A DNA stretch of 64,000 nucleotides from Smittia aterrima. Its lineage: Eukaryota > Arthropoda > Insecta > Diptera > Chironomidae. The notes below the pieces were generated by a model. It did not search any database. It had not been told where the DNA came from and was given only the letters and a program-made list of their open reading frames with translations. The stretch spans positions 7,192,001 through 7,256,000 of the forward strand of contig CP093831.1 of the NCBI GenBank assembly GCA_033063855.1. Reading direction: 5' to 3'. Positions within the stretch are counted from its first letter, which is position 1. The number at the start of each line of letters is the position of its first letter. This document shows positions 1-13,099 of the stretch, piece after piece. The translations under genes were made by a program, and so were the position numbers.

Positions 1-3000
1 AGAGGGATTAGTCGGAATTTTCATAATCCAAGTGTGATTAAAACTTTGAGAGCTTTCAATTAGTCGAAAGCTTTCTCACGTCACTCATGAACTTCCCTTG
101 AAATTTGAATGATTGAGATGGACACGAATTAGAGGAAATCCCGCATGTAATCAAATTAAATGTATGTCTCATGTAAAATTCTCTGACAACTTTCCGAAAT
201 AAATTCACAGTGAAGTAACTTTCTCGTCCTTTTGTTAGTGTGAGAAACGAGAAACTCGTTTTTTGTCATGTCGAACTTGTTCTAGTCGCTTGTAATTGCT
301 AAACTGAATTTCCCAGTCGAAAATTTTTGCGGTCGAGTTGGGAAGCTTTGTTAGGTGGCACAACCGCAAGTGGCTGTGAGAAATTCTTCAAATTCTAGTT
401 TTTCAATCGACAAAAACGTCGAAATAAATTCTACAAATTGATCATGTAAACGTTTCAGCCACAATTCGTTACTAACGAATTATAATCAAGTTTCACAATA
501 AAATTGCATTTTACATTGAAACATCACAACAATAAACGTTTGCGTAAGTTCACTCGAAATTAATAAGCGTTTGCGGATTGTTTTTGAAGATTTATATTTC
601 AGAGTTGATTGATTCAATTTTTTGCGTTTGATGTGTTGAAGCTTATCACCATCGCTACTATGTGAAGTTATTGATAAAAAAAATCGTGTGGAAAAATGTG
701 CTCGTAATTCTGAAAAGACTATTTTTGAATCGGATTTCCAATTGGCAAAGTTTATAATTTTACTCAAAGTTTGTTGGATTAATGTTCGCGGAAGTTCGAC
801 GCGATATATTCTACTGAAACCTATGAGCGAAACATTTTCTATTTTCTCTCGTTGCTCGGCGGATTAAAAAACTAAATGCAAATAGTTGAATGGAACAACG
901 AACTCCATTGAACAGGAAAGTTTTCTTTCTCCCTGCGAAAATCTGAAACTTTCTCTTGAATCACAACAACTTTTGCTTGCGATGAGAAGAAAAGCTTTTT
1001 GTTAGTGCAAACTAAACTTTGTAGTATGTGCACTGGAAATTCAGGCATAAACTTCCTTCGCTCTGTTTGTATTCTTGTTTAAAGACTAAACTCTTCTCAC
1101 TGAGAGAATTTTCTAATTTAACTTCAAAACCGAATCGCCAAAAGTTTTTCTTTGCTCAACTCTCGAGACTTCAAAAGAAAGAAAATGTTTAATTGAATTA
1201 GAGAGATCAGCAAAGCTTCTTCAACTCTACTGATGCTTTAGAGTTCACACTAAGACCGAAAGGTGTTTCAAAACGAATTGAATGGAGCGTGATGGAGCGA
1301 GGCAAAAGTTCTGCAACTTGTTGCTTCCTCATCCATGAATTATTTAAATCGATTCGTCCCTTTTCTTTCTGATACATTCCCAGCTCACTAATCGTTGTGT
1401 CGTCAACCTTTTCGAAGGTAAATCGAAATGAAATCAGTGGTAAGAGGCTCTTAGGTTGGACACTGATGAAAAAGCCGTTTGTTGTTAGATTTCCGGTAAT
1501 TCTTGGAAGCTCCTTTCATACCTTCGAAAAGATAGCACACATTTACCTTAATGCGCTTACAAGTCGTTATGACGTGTACGTATTGAAATTGTTCATTCAA
1601 TGAGCCGAAATAATCTTTGATATTGTACGAAGAAAATGATTCGAGGTCCCGTCGTGGAATGCTCTTACAATAATTCAACCCTTAGAAAGATTTAGGGCTT
1701 TAAGTTGACCTTCAACATAATTTCTAAAGCTTAGTTGAGGAGCAACAACATCTTTTTTTATCCAGTCCTGATTGGGGCTCTTCTAAAAAATCTCAAGCAG
1801 AAAAGCCGGGCATTTACTTAAGTGAAACGTGCTGAAAGTTCCTTTCCTTCACGATTTTAAGAGCAAAAAAATATGAACAAAAGAACAAAAGGAACGAGTC
1901 AAATGAACATCTCAAACCGCCGAGAGAATGACGTTTCTCTGTTTTATGGTGATCATTAGCGAGGGAAATTTGCAGACAAGGGAAACGCCAAAAAGAATAT
2001 AAAAAGCAACTTCCTCCTTTTTTCTACAGAAACTCTTTTTGTATTTATTTTGATTTAAACTTTACTAAAGTATCTGCTATATTTAAGTTAGTTTGAGAGT
2101 TTAATGTTTAACGATCGTTTTTGTTTGTGTGAGTGTTCAAATTTTTGAGACGTTTTCATGAAACCGAAGACAAATATTTTTAAAATTTCTCTTCAACTGA
2201 ACGCTCTCGAGATTTTTTAGGTGTAGCTTCGACCGATTTTAATTAAAAATTCACATAAATCTATAACAATGGAGCTTTAAAAGTATTTCAGTGAATAATC
2301 AGTTCGGGACTTTTGTTGCTACTCGTCAGAGCTGACACTAAGCTTGAAGTTTGCTTTATAAAAACGACAAAAATATCTGATAAGAAAAGTGAGTGAATCG
2401 AGTCCAAATCTGAAATTCTTGTTATTCAAAAGCGAAAAGTGATAAATATTTGAGTACTGCCAACGTCATGAGTTCATCCAATTGCAAATTACCTTAAAAA
2501 TTCCGTCGGAAATAATATTTTCTCATCTTCAGTCTTGTGATTAAATTTCTTTGATTTTTTTTCGCGCGTGCATCAAGTTGTGAGAATCACGAGAGAAGGA
2601 GAACTCATCAGTGAGCTGCGCTTATTTTTAAACCGCGATGAATTCATCTTTTCGGGAACGAAATCAATGCGACCTTCAGATTTTCTTTTGAAAAAAAAAT
2701 CGGGGAGGAAGATTTTCCTCGTCCAATTACGGCAATTGCAGTTATCACAAAGTAGAGAAAGGAACTTGTGTGCGTGATATGTATACTTAATTTCCACGTC
2801 TCTCAAATGAATTATTGAGAGTCAATAACCCGGCATTGCATGTTGGAGTTTCTCTTCGGACTTCCGACTGAACAGGCGAGAAGACTAACGATTATTCATC
2901 GGTCAAAGAGTCGAATCTTTATCAGCGACGCGTTTAGAGTTGCTACTCGAGATTGATGATTCACACAAGCGTATTTTCTTAATCGGAAATTATCGAGAGT

Positions 3001-5531
3001 TCTAATTTAAGCTGTGAGCTCATGTTATTGCACTTGCGAATTCTTTTGGAATGTCTTCGTGACGTCGTTTTCATTGATCGGTTTTGATTCATATTATTGG
3101 GTTTTTCTACGCAAGAAACAAAACTTCCTTTGTTCAGGTATTTATGAATGTATTCGAAGAATTCGATTATTGAAGAGCTAATTGAAATGACACAAGTTCT
3201 CTGGAGGTGAAAGCTTCTTCAATTTGAAAATGTTTCGCTGAGAGAAAAGCCCTTCATTCAATGTGTATCTCTTCTTGTCTCCTAAACCGGTTGATATCTA
3301 TAAAACGCACGTGTGGGGCGATTCCGAAAACGAAAACAAACTAATCTGCGATTTAATAGTTTGTTTCTTTTCATCGCTCGTGAAATAAAGTTAAGCATCG
3401 AGAATTGGACGTTCGTACGTGTCACATTCGAAAAAACAAACAGAATCGGGCGAAATTCCAATAAAGAATAAATTCAATTCTGTTAATTAAAACAAAATTG
3501 TTTTATCATGGCTTCTTAAATGAAAGAACCATGTTGGGATGGAACTTCCATCACAGAATATTCGAGGAATGTTTGTTGACCGCATTCCGAACCGATGTTC
3601 TGCTCTTTCTGCTTCAACAAACCCGCATCCTTGTTTTGCTTCATGCCTAAACGCTTTTATGAGCTCTCATCCGCCCGCAACCTCGTCAAGAAGCCCTTGT
3701 GTTCATTTTTCTCTTGTCCGGTATTATCCTCATGCGAATTAAATCAGATTTTTCCGGCTCAATGTCGATATCGACCCGATTCTTCTTCTAAGGCTTCAAC
3801 CTAACCAACGAGTCAATGCCATTACCAATAATCAAACATGCTTAGCTAGATCTAGCTTGACGTCGGAAATTTTTCACAGAAATCGATTTCTGTCGCGAAC
3901 GAAAGGAATGAGTGGCTATGCGTGTTGATAATGAATACGATAATAGGACAAGCTTTGACGATTCACTTTCATTTTCTGACTACAATCAAATCTTCAGCAT
4001 TTTTTTTATCAAAGCTCGAACGAATGTTTCGCTTCAAGTGGATTATGCAACATCTCGTTTCGATCGTTAAATCGCAAAACTATCGTCGTCCATTGTTCAC
4101 TACTTCTGTTTACGAGTTCCCGCGACTTTGACATTGAAAAATTTAACGGACATTTCTCATCTTTTCTTTCCTTGCTCTTCGCACAATGTCATTGTATTTT
4201 AAAGCCGGCTGATTAAGTAGTGACGCGATATATGAAGCGTTCCACTTTAGTCATAAGGCGATAAAATAATGAGGCACAAAGTAACAACGATGTGTGTATG
4301 AATCAGTTTCGTGTCGAACGCTCGCGAGTCAATAACGTTTCTTCTCTCGTCTCTAAGAGGAGAAAAGCTAAACGGGCAAAGTACAAAATATTCCTGGAAT
4401 TTTTTTATAATCGAGACTCCGCGAAAACAATTTCAAGAACTGCATTGAATTTTGAATAATATTTATTCGTATTCAAGGTGAGATTGAAGAACGATTGTTA
4501 ATGAAGGCTTCTCCACAGACTAGTCACAGCAATTAAAACGAATTGCTGATAAAACTCAACTACAAATGATTCAACTGTTATCAGACGACATAGCACACAT
4601 TTGCTTGACACAGTAAAGAATTATTGAAGAGTATAGCGATCGCTACGCTTGCTGAACAACTAAACTTCGTTAATTATTTATCCAACATAGTATGCTCATG
4701 CAGAGAGTTCTCGTGTATGCGTGTGAGATTGTGTTTGATAAAAATCGAATTGTTTGATTGAGAATTATAGAAGCGCAGCCTTCACATTCAGCGAGTTCGG
4801 GTCAACTAGAGATGCAAACTCTGTTGAATTTCATTGTTTAAGTAACGACGTGACCAGCAATTAGTCACGGAAAACATGCGAGAAACCACATTCTGTAGAC
4901 GTTCCTACATTTCATTGATTTCTAGAGGAAAATCCATGCAATTTCATTTAGCGTGACAGCAAATGATCGGTTGGAAAATTTAGGTCACAGTTGAGAACAA
5001 GCTTTCCGATTTAACTAAACCGTTGAATTTCCAAACTTGCTTTTTCCCCAAGGCTAATTAGGCGAATAAATAATTACACGACTCATTAACAACTTCGCTG
5101 GTCGTTTGTCTCGTATTCTCGCGATGCTCAATCTTGCCAGGAGCGAGAGTTTTCCGCAAACAGCAGAAAAGTCGCGGTGTTTATCCATTTAACATTGGTT
5201 TTTGCGAGGGAAAAGCTATTGGGTTTATGGTTCGAGCGTGCCGCGGCATGAAACGCTTTTGTGTGTATGAGTTTCTCTTCTCTGTCTCATTAGATAAGAA
5301 AGTGCTGAAAAAAAAGAGTTTTCTTATCACGATCCGCGTTTGTTACACAATATTATTTTACTCTGAAAACATAAACTTCTGTGCGGTTGAGGCAGAACTC
5401 GTAATGAACTCAAAACAATTCTTTGTCGTTGTCCACAAGATACCAAAACTTTCCTTCTTCCGGCCTGACGGCTCTAAAAATTTATAGCATTACTAATGTT
5501 TGCTCATTTCTTACATTTTTTCCTCGGCAGA
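1..5531. other. non-coding region upstream of egh
   Basis: No open frame here looks like a gene. The longest, at 5134-5487 on the plus strand, has no recognisable domain and no homology that I can see. The stretch is AT-rich with scattered short palindromes, for example a perfect 14-base palindrome at 3844-3857. It probably holds the promoter, 5' UTR exons or intron of egh, or intergenic DNA, but no single regulatory element can be assigned. Confidence 0.5.
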
Positions 5532-5738
5532 TATTTTTAGCGAGTGGAAATTAAAAGCAGCCAGCGCGGAGAAACTGTTGACGAGGTCGAAAGGGCAAAC
5601 AGAAAAAAGCTCGGACGATACAAAGCATGTGGATTTGAAGCAGAGAGAAGAAAAAGTTTATTCAGCTTGAGATTTCACATTGCGGAGCAATTTGACGGAA
5701 TTCATTAACTTCTGGAACGTTTACGAAAAGCAAACAAG
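5532..5738 (+). other. egh: putative 5' UTR exon segment of egh
   Basis: A pyrimidine-rich run ending in CGGCAG at 5526-5531 resembles a splice acceptor. The 207 bases from there to the egh start codon would then be the 5' UTR part of its first coding exon. This rests on the splice consensus alone. The upstream donor and the transcription start were not identified. Confidence 0.3.
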
Positions 5739-7182
5739 ATGCTAAACTCAACAGCGAAACACTTATTGCACTGTCTCCTTCTCAACATCATCATGATATT
5801 CTTTTGCATTTCATCAGGTGCAATTAAACTTAGTGAGGACGATTTTATTACAATTGATCCATGGGAAGAGTACGGAACACCATGGACAATATTTCTCTAC
5901 ACTCTAAGGTTCATGACCTTCATGACACTGCCGCAAATGATGTGCAATTACCTTGGACTTATTTTTTACAACGCTTTTCCTGATAAAGTAGTGCTCAAGG
6001 GAAGCCCGTTGCTGGCACCATTTATTTGCATTAGAGTAGTCACGCGCGGCGATTATCCCGATCTTGTCAAAACGAATGTCATGAGAAATATGAACACCTG
6101 TCTTGATACGGGATTAGAGAATTTCCTTGTTGAAGTCGTGAGTGACAAGCCGGTAAACATTCCAAAGCATCGAAGAATTCGGGAGATTGTCGTACCGAAG
6201 GAATATAAGACCAAGACTGGTGCGATGTTCAAGTCACGAGCACTGCAATATTGCTTAGAAGATAGTGTGAACGTACTGAACCCAAATGATTGGATTGTTC
6301 ATCTCGATGAAGAAACAATTCTAACTGACAACTGTGTTCGCGGCATCACAAATTTCGTACTTGACGGAAAATATCCATTCGGACAGGGTCTCATCACGTA
6401 CGCAAACGAAAACGTGGTTAACTGGATGACAACACTCGCTGACAGTTTTCGTGTCTCGGATGATATGGGAAAGCTTAGATTTACGTTTAAAACGTTCCAT
6501 AAGCCAATCTTCAGTTGGAAAGGAAGCTACGTTGTAACTCAGGTGAGGATGGTTAAGATTTAATTCATTTCTAGATTCTAATCTTATTTATTCACAGCTT
6601 CACGCTGAACGTGAAATATCTTTTGACAATGGAGCTGATGGATCTGTAGCTGAGGATTGTTTTTTCGCAATGAAAGCTTTCAGCAAAGGATACTCTTTCG
6701 ATTGGATTGAAGGAGAAATGTATGAGAAATCACCGTTCACTCTTCTCGACTTTGTACAGCAACGCAAACGCTGGCTGCAAGGAATTTTACTTGTGGTGCA
6801 CTCAAAGATCATTCCATTCAAATACAAGATATTCCTAGCAATGAGTATTTACTCATGGTGCACGATGCCACTCTCGTCGTCCAATATTATCTTCGCCATA
6901 TTGTTCCCGCTACCATGTCCATTCATTGTGGACTTCGTATGTGCGTTCCTTGGCGGCATCAGCGTCTACATGTACATTTTCGGCGTGATGAAATCGTTCT
7001 CGTTATATCGCTTTGGATTTGTAAAATCTGTGGTCTGCATTGTTGGCGCTCTCTGCACGATTCCTTACAATCTTATCATCGAAAACACTGCGGTGGTTTG
7101 GGGTCTGATGACGAACAAACACAAGTTTTACGTCGTTCAAAAGGAGATTTCAATAGAATCGCGACCGCTGATAACAGTTTAA
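5739..7182 (+). CDS. egh: Egghead, beta-1,4-mannosyltransferase (GT2 family)
   Basis: Two coding exons, 5739-6542 and 6598-7182, joined in phase 0 across a 55-base GT-AG intron, give 462 residues, close to the usual size of insect Egh (about 460). Known role: transfers mannose from GDP-mannose to glucosylceramide, making mactosylceramide, the first arthro-series glycosphingolipid step, before Brainiac adds GlcNAc; in Drosophila this affects Notch/EGFR signalling. Seen in the sequence: hydrophobic segments near residues 8-28 and 50-78, a family-2 glycosyltransferase core with an acidic LDEE motif around 189-192, an ED pair at 287-288, the product-binding QQRKRW motif at 322-327, and several hydrophobic C-terminal segments, as expected for a polytopic Golgi/ER enzyme. 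Both exons read as close Egh relatives without gaps or stops. Identity is very secure; the exon join is secure from frame and consensus. Confidence 0.95.
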
Positions 7183-8835
7183 GTAAGTCTCAAAGCTATT
7201 GAGGAATATCTCATGTCCAAATCATAAATATCATCAACAACCACTCCAACCTTCATCGAATAAGACGTCACCATCAAACCCCGCACAAAGGAATCTTATC
7301 AAAAGAAATCGCTTAATTGTTTTATTTTCTATAAACACAAAGGAGAAAAGATTTTGTGAAAAGCAATAATTAAGCTAACAATTGAACTCGCGTTATTTGC
7401 TAATTAAACCAAGGAGAAATAATAAGTTAAATTGTGATAAAAAAAATCGCGCAAGAGCGAAAAGAATGAAGAGCGTTGGATGATGAAGTAAGGAAAATGT
7501 AAGAATGAAAAAACCAAATTTCCTCAAATTATTTTTAAGTTTTGTTTTTCGATAATTGAGCGCGTTTAAGTTTTGTTTTGACTTGCGAGAATAGGAAAGT
7601 CTCCAAGTAACGTAAAGCTTCAAAGCTTAAACGACCACATCGAGAAAGCTTTGTAACCCACTCCTAGATAATTCCCCCCGTATTGTCGATGAGAAGGAAA
7701 AGTTTTCCAGCTAATTAGCCGCAACCACCGTAGCAACGCAAAAGATTGAACAAAAGTTATTTCAATGTTCCCTACACCAATTATAAACTTTCAAATCAAC
7801 CTTATTATGAAGGTTTGTTGATGAGGGAGAAGCGTTAGATGAAAATGACGATAGATTTAAAAATAAATGTAATTTCCCGTAAGCATAAAAATCGTTTCGT
7901 AATTCGTAAGTCGGGGATGGAATGGAAAGGTCGAAATGCGCTCAAAGCTTTTCTTCCCTAATTAAAATCCGATCCACTTAGTAGCCAAAATACTTACTCG
8001 TTTCCATCGTCTGATTGTCAGCCAGATTTGCGAAAGAAAAAAATGAACAATTGCTTTTGAGGCAGCAAAACTAGTCCGATTTCTAAATACTTTGTAAGCC
8101 ACATGCCGGACGAGATGAAGTTGATGACTTGAAGCCTTCTGAAAAACTGTCGACCAACATAACCTGAGTCACGTCATCCACCTCGATCTCGATTCGAATT
8201 CCCTATTTAAATTAATATTTGTCTAATATGCATAAGCTACATTTAATTTTATATTTGAAAAGAAAAATTTGGAAATTTGCATGAGCAACAAAGAAAGAGA
8301 AAAAGTTTTTAAGGCAAATCCCCTTTTGTAGAATATTAAAATGAAACTCTGGCACGAAGTTAAAGTAGCGTTGAAGCATTCAACACATTTTCACAATTTC
8401 CAAAAAAAGGAAAAACCTCCATTTTGATTAAAAAAAATAAAAATCATATTTAATTATTTTGTAATTTATTCCTTTCATTAAAAATTTACTTCAACAAAGA
8501 AAAAGTTTCATTGTTCGCTCTAGTTGGAAACATCTTGGAGTCTTAGAGATTTATGAAAACAGTTTCTCCAAGAGTTTTGTCGCTTGAAACTTGAAGAATT
8601 TCTCGAGGAGACTTGTCAACCTTATTACTTCGTTGAAGTGGCAATCGATAAGATAACAATTTATTCCGCTAAATAAGAGCTTCAAGTGTCGATTACGTTG
8701 AAAATGTCATAATTCACTTCATAGAAAAAGATATTCTTATCAACTTGATTGCTTTAATTTTTATTTTCATCATTTTTTCTTCTCTCTGTCTCTTATGTCT
8801 TTACAAGGAAAATCTTTGTGCATTGATTTAACTCT
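7183..8835. other. intergenic region between convergent egh and Flacc
   Basis: This AT-rich stretch lies between the 3' ends of two convergent genes and should contain both 3' UTRs. The minus-strand frame at 7393-7623 is low-complexity and not convincing. I see no RNA gene here. Confidence 0.5.
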
Positions 8836-11800
8836 CTAACTGACTTCGCCGATAAGCTTTCGATAGATAGCATCGACATTCTTATGAAGCTCTGAACTTA
8901 TGACGCAATTGCGGTCGATTTTTATGTCACGTGTTGGTAGATTACAGAGCTGGCGACGGATTTTCAGGTCTCGGCGAGCAGAGAGGGCTCGACCGTACTT
9001 GCCAGTCGAGTGAAGAATGAGATTTTTTCGTTTCGTTTGAAGCTTTCGCAAAAGTACTTGTACTTGAGCGAGTGGATGGGTCAACACATCACCGTCTATG
9101 TCAAAATCATCTTCTGGAAGTTCAATTTTCGGCAGTTCGTCTTCAGGTTCATGTTTAACTCCTTCTTCCTCTTCATCTTTAGGCTCTGTCTTGATTTTGA
9201 CTTCATTTGTTCCATCGCTAACCACAGCTAATTCTTGTTTAACATCTCCATTCGTCAGTTCTGTTTTCTCACTGTTCGTCTGCTCCATTTTCAATAGAAG
9301 TTCTTGTTTTTCTCGTCTTAACTCTTCACGAGCTTCGGTCAACACTCGTCGAGCGAAATCTTCGCCAGCAATTTTTGTGGAAACTCCGATGTCCCAAAGA
9401 ATACGATGAGGCGTCCATCGACTTTTTGTAGAACTAACAAACTCATCTGGCTCATGTTTAATAGGAAGCTGAGTTTCTTTCGCAAGACTTGCCCAATCAA
9501 CACCAAGTGCATCACCCAATCCTTTGATTCTTGACTCTTCTTCGAGCTCGCCATCAGAAATTTCCTCAAAGTCTAAGTCCATTTCTTTCTTTAGCTCTTT
9601 GTTGGCATGGATCTTGCTAATGATTTTCAAATCATTATGATCACCAGTTTGATCTTCGGCTGACGCATTCAGTTCTGCTGCTACACCACGAGCGAGTTCC
9701 TGCGAAGAGAAAATAGAAAATTCAATAAACATCGAAACAGAGTTTTATCTAACGATTGGAAATAAAGAAAATTAAGCAAAGAAAATCGTATCAGCTTTTA
9801 ACTTAAGCACTTTCTAATAAAACTTGTAAGCTAGTCACGTAGATAATGGCTAGTACTTGATTCAGGAGCAGCTCATGCATTTCAATTAGTTGCACAAAGA
9901 AAAATGATGAATGAAAGCTTTTTCAGACAAATTAACGCAACGACATTTCATGCAAAATAAAATCTTTCCGATAACAGCCCCAGAGAGAGTTAAAATAAAA
10001 ACGAAAGAGAAGCTGACTTTAACAGTTAGATTGAACAGAATCTTACGCGTCGCCCATCACCGCCGTCTGCACGTCGTGGCAATAAACCATAAATACAATA
10101 ATAGTCACTTGAAAATGGACTGAAAATTCGATTATTTACATGAGCATTACTTTGGAGTCGGAGAGATGCATGAGATGACGATGCTCGACCTCCCATCATT
10201 CTCGATGGTGCCGCATCTTCAACCTTTTGGTTTTCATTATTTTCGAATGTGCAAAAGAGAGAAGAGAAGAACTTTATGATCCCATCCACCCATAAGGTTA
10301 TGAAAACAGCTTAAGCTTACCTCTTCGCGGTTCAAAATCTCATCGTCTACGTCGCTAAACTCACTCAAGTTGCCTTCTTCTTCCTGTGATTGCATATCGA
10401 CGTTACCACTGAAAGTTGTGTCAGGCTGCTCAACTTTGTCTTCTTCAGGTTCATTAATTAGTTCACCACTATCGTTGGCTTCGATTTTGTTAGGAGTAAG
10501 ACTATCGACGGAGTTTTCTGAACTCTTCAGTGGCGGTCTGATAATTGAACCGCTGACTGAAGAAGTTGTTGAAGCAGCACTGCTTGGAATCACTCGTCTT
10601 GACGAATAATTAATCTTTGAGTAGAGATTAGGGAAGCGCTTGAAAGGAAATCTTTTGAATCCGAAATGAGGCGAAGAGCCAGGTCCACCAAATCTTGGTT
10701 TGAACGGCGGTCCTGACGATGATGGATGATCGAGTTTGTGTGATCCGCGTGGAGTCCACGTATCAGATTGTCCAGGGCCAGGCCATCGTCTTGGATGAGA
10801 GATGGTTGGAGTTGAAACGGGATGAACAGTGCTGCTCGTTTCTTTCCAGCTGCGGTTCCAATCTTTCGAATCTTTTTCCTTTGACCATTTATCATGAGGC
10901 AAATCGTTCCATGTTCTTTCTCTGGTTTCTTTATAAGGTTCATCGGAAATACGTTTTGAATGTCCACTAGCTTCCCAGTCTCGACTTCCCTCATAAACCC
11001 GACTACCTCTTGGCTCGACATCGCGTTCAGCAGCTTCCCAGTTTGGAGTTCGATGATGGCGTTCATCGTAGACCCCTCTTGTTGTTAGTCCATATTCATG
11101 ATTAGCAATTCTTCTGTCGTCTGAGCGATAATCGAAGTTTCTTTCTGGCTCATCGCGTAAAATTGGTCGATCACTAGAAAAAGCACGGATCGCTTCCCTT
11201 CCCGAACCTTGAACAGGTCTCATAATTGGATAGTCTTCATGCTCACGAGAATTTGAGCGTCGATAGTCATATTCTTTGTCCAATCGTTCTCTAATCGGAA
11301 TCTTTCCTCGTGAAGGTGAACGACTATGATCATGACGATGTTTCTCGGGCAAAGCATGCGAGCTCGCCAAGAGTCTTGTTCGTTCTGGCATTCTAGGACC
11401 ACCGTGCTTAAAGCGTTCTTCCTCTTCTTGAATTCGCTTAATTCGGTCTCGTTCCCTTTGACGTTCTTGGCAACGAGCAAGAATCTCTGCCCTTTCTTTA
11501 TCTCCCGCAGGTTCTCGAATATGTCGTCGACTGATTGAAGGCGAATCTTTGAGTCCTCGACCAGCACTTCTTTCTCCAACACGATTATTTGGAACGCTTA
11601 CGCGAATTCTCGTTGTTGGCGAAGCAATTCGATGATCCGGCGTTCGATCTTTCTTGACATCACGTCTTGTTGGGGTTCGTGAACGTCTTTCGTGATCATC
11701 CAAATGGGCAAGTTTCGATTTCTTCGACGAAGAAATCTTCACTTTCAGATGTTTGTGAGCAAGTCGTGAAGCCGGTGATAAACTTCGCTTCTTTTTGCCA

Positions 11801-12057
11801 CTCGATTGTACTAACTTTGCGCGAACCTTTGCAGAGTGTGAATGTTTATGAGCTGATTTCTTATGTGAGCCATGTTTGTGAGCTTTTCTCACAGCTCCAT
11901 TTTCACTTGAACTACTTGATTCTCTCTGCTGCTTTCTTATATTACGATGCTTCTGCTTGCGACGGGTTTCCTCTGATGAGCTCGAGCTGGAAGACTCAGA
12001 GTCACTCGAAGATGATGATGACGGAGCGGCTTTCCGAATTTTCTTTTTACTTTCCAT
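8836..12057 (-). CDS. Flacc: Flacc / ZC3H13 homologue, m6A methyltransferase complex scaffold
   Basis: Exon 1 runs 12057 to 10321 (579 codons, phase 0, donor GTAAGC) and the last exon 9699 to 8836, giving 866 residues if joined directly. ATG 12057 is the first in-frame ATG of the open frame and begins MESKKK. Known role: Flacc (ZC3H13 in vertebrates) bridges Fl(2)d/WTAP and the RNA-binding protein Nito in the nuclear complex that supports Mettl3-Mettl14 m6A methylation of mRNA. Seen: a poly-Ser/acidic N-terminus, Lys/Ser-rich and Arg/Ser/Glu-rich low-complexity regions typical of nuclear RNA-processing proteins, a charged stretch with many RER-type repeats, and a folded C-terminal block. That block has the family signature around GLGDALGVDWASL, followed by a stretch resembling the ZC3H13 tail (a VGISKKLAG-like segment reads VSTKIAG here). 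No CCCH zinc finger was seen. Whether a further exon lies inside the 621-base gap is open. Identity is confident from the C-terminal block. Confidence 0.85.
10047..10223 (-). other. Flacc: candidate cassette exon inside the Flacc intron
   Basis: Reading the minus strand, a 177-base open stretch (59 codons) is preceded by AAAAG and followed by a good donor, GTAAGA. It is in phase 0 at both ends, so it could be included between the two Flacc exons without shifting the frame. The acceptor is poor because it has little pyrimidine tract. The encoded peptide is Ser/Arg-rich and then Gly/Arg-rich, and I do not recognise it. It may equally be plain intron. Confidence 0.3.
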
Positions 12058-13099
12058 CTTACGCAATTATCGACTTTGAAACAACTCAGGCAACAACTCT
12101 CCCCGTAACTAACGAAGCACTTGTCAGGTTTTATTGTAAATTCAGTCTAAAACAAATTGATAAAATTTTCATTTTAAGCATTTTCATATTTTTTCAAATT
12201 CTCACATTTCCACTCGATTTTTACAAAATTTCTTAGAATATCCGTTTTCCTTTTCTTTTTATTAGCTGAAGAAACATTCTAGAATTAACTAAACTCAGTG
12301 TTTCATGCTTTAAAATGAATTAAATTTCAATTTTCAATATTTCCGACTAAATTCAATATCGTTGTATTACCCCCATCTGGTGGCGACTAAATTTGCAGGG
12401 CCAAGCTATTCTTTGCGTCTGAAGCTGGTTCGCATAGCTTAGGTTTGAACATGAAATGTTATCAGGATGTCCCCTCGCCTTTCCAATTGTCACAAGGATG
12501 TCCCTTCGTAAACCGTTAAAAAAAATCATTATTTTCAACAAAACTTTTTGTTTTCTGCTGTCAGAGTATTTCTCGGGAATAACGAGATTTATAATCGAAA
12601 AAGTTTATTCTGCAATCATGAAATGTCGTTGGTTCTCAGAACTCTTTTTTTAGTTAAAAAATTTTTTTTTGATTGAGCGTTAGAAAATTTTATTTAAGTT
12701 CATAAATAGCATAAACAAAACATTTACTTCTCCTGTATTTGAATAATTAAGCCTTAATTCTTAGGTTTTGCTTTTACATTCAGGGCATCTTCGATTCTGT
12801 TGTCGCTGCCATCCCTGATATTGATTTAACTAAATTACCTACATATCTATCTACTCCCACACAAAAATTTGCTTCAATGGCTTTATGTACAGAACAAAAC
12901 TGTGATCACAATTAAATTTCTAAAGAAAATCTGAAAACGCTTTGAGCACCTTTTGCTTTCATAGGTTCGAAGACGTTTTGATATGCTTATGATTAGGTTT
13001 TTTATAATTTAACGTAGAATTTGAAGTTCATTAACGATGGTCATTGTTTCAAATAAAATCTTTTTATCCTTAAAAATCTCGTTCTCTATCTAAAACTTT
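12058..13099. other. Flacc promoter side / MCT 3' side
   Basis: About 1 kb separates the start of Flacc from the stop of the upstream transporter gene on the same (minus) strand. It must hold the transporter 3' UTR and the Flacc promoter and 5' UTR. No clear TATA box or other motif could be assigned, and no additional gene is seen. Confidence 0.45.

Noticed and set aside
5134..5487. 117-codon frame upstream of egh
   Set aside because: No domain, signal peptide or codon pattern supports it, and it lies just before the putative egh 5' UTR acceptor. Chance is the simpler reading in DNA with this many small frames.
11667..12236. 189-codon plus-strand frame opposite Flacc
   Set aside because: It is the antisense shadow of the Ser/Lys-rich Flacc N-terminus, which leaves few stops on the other strand.
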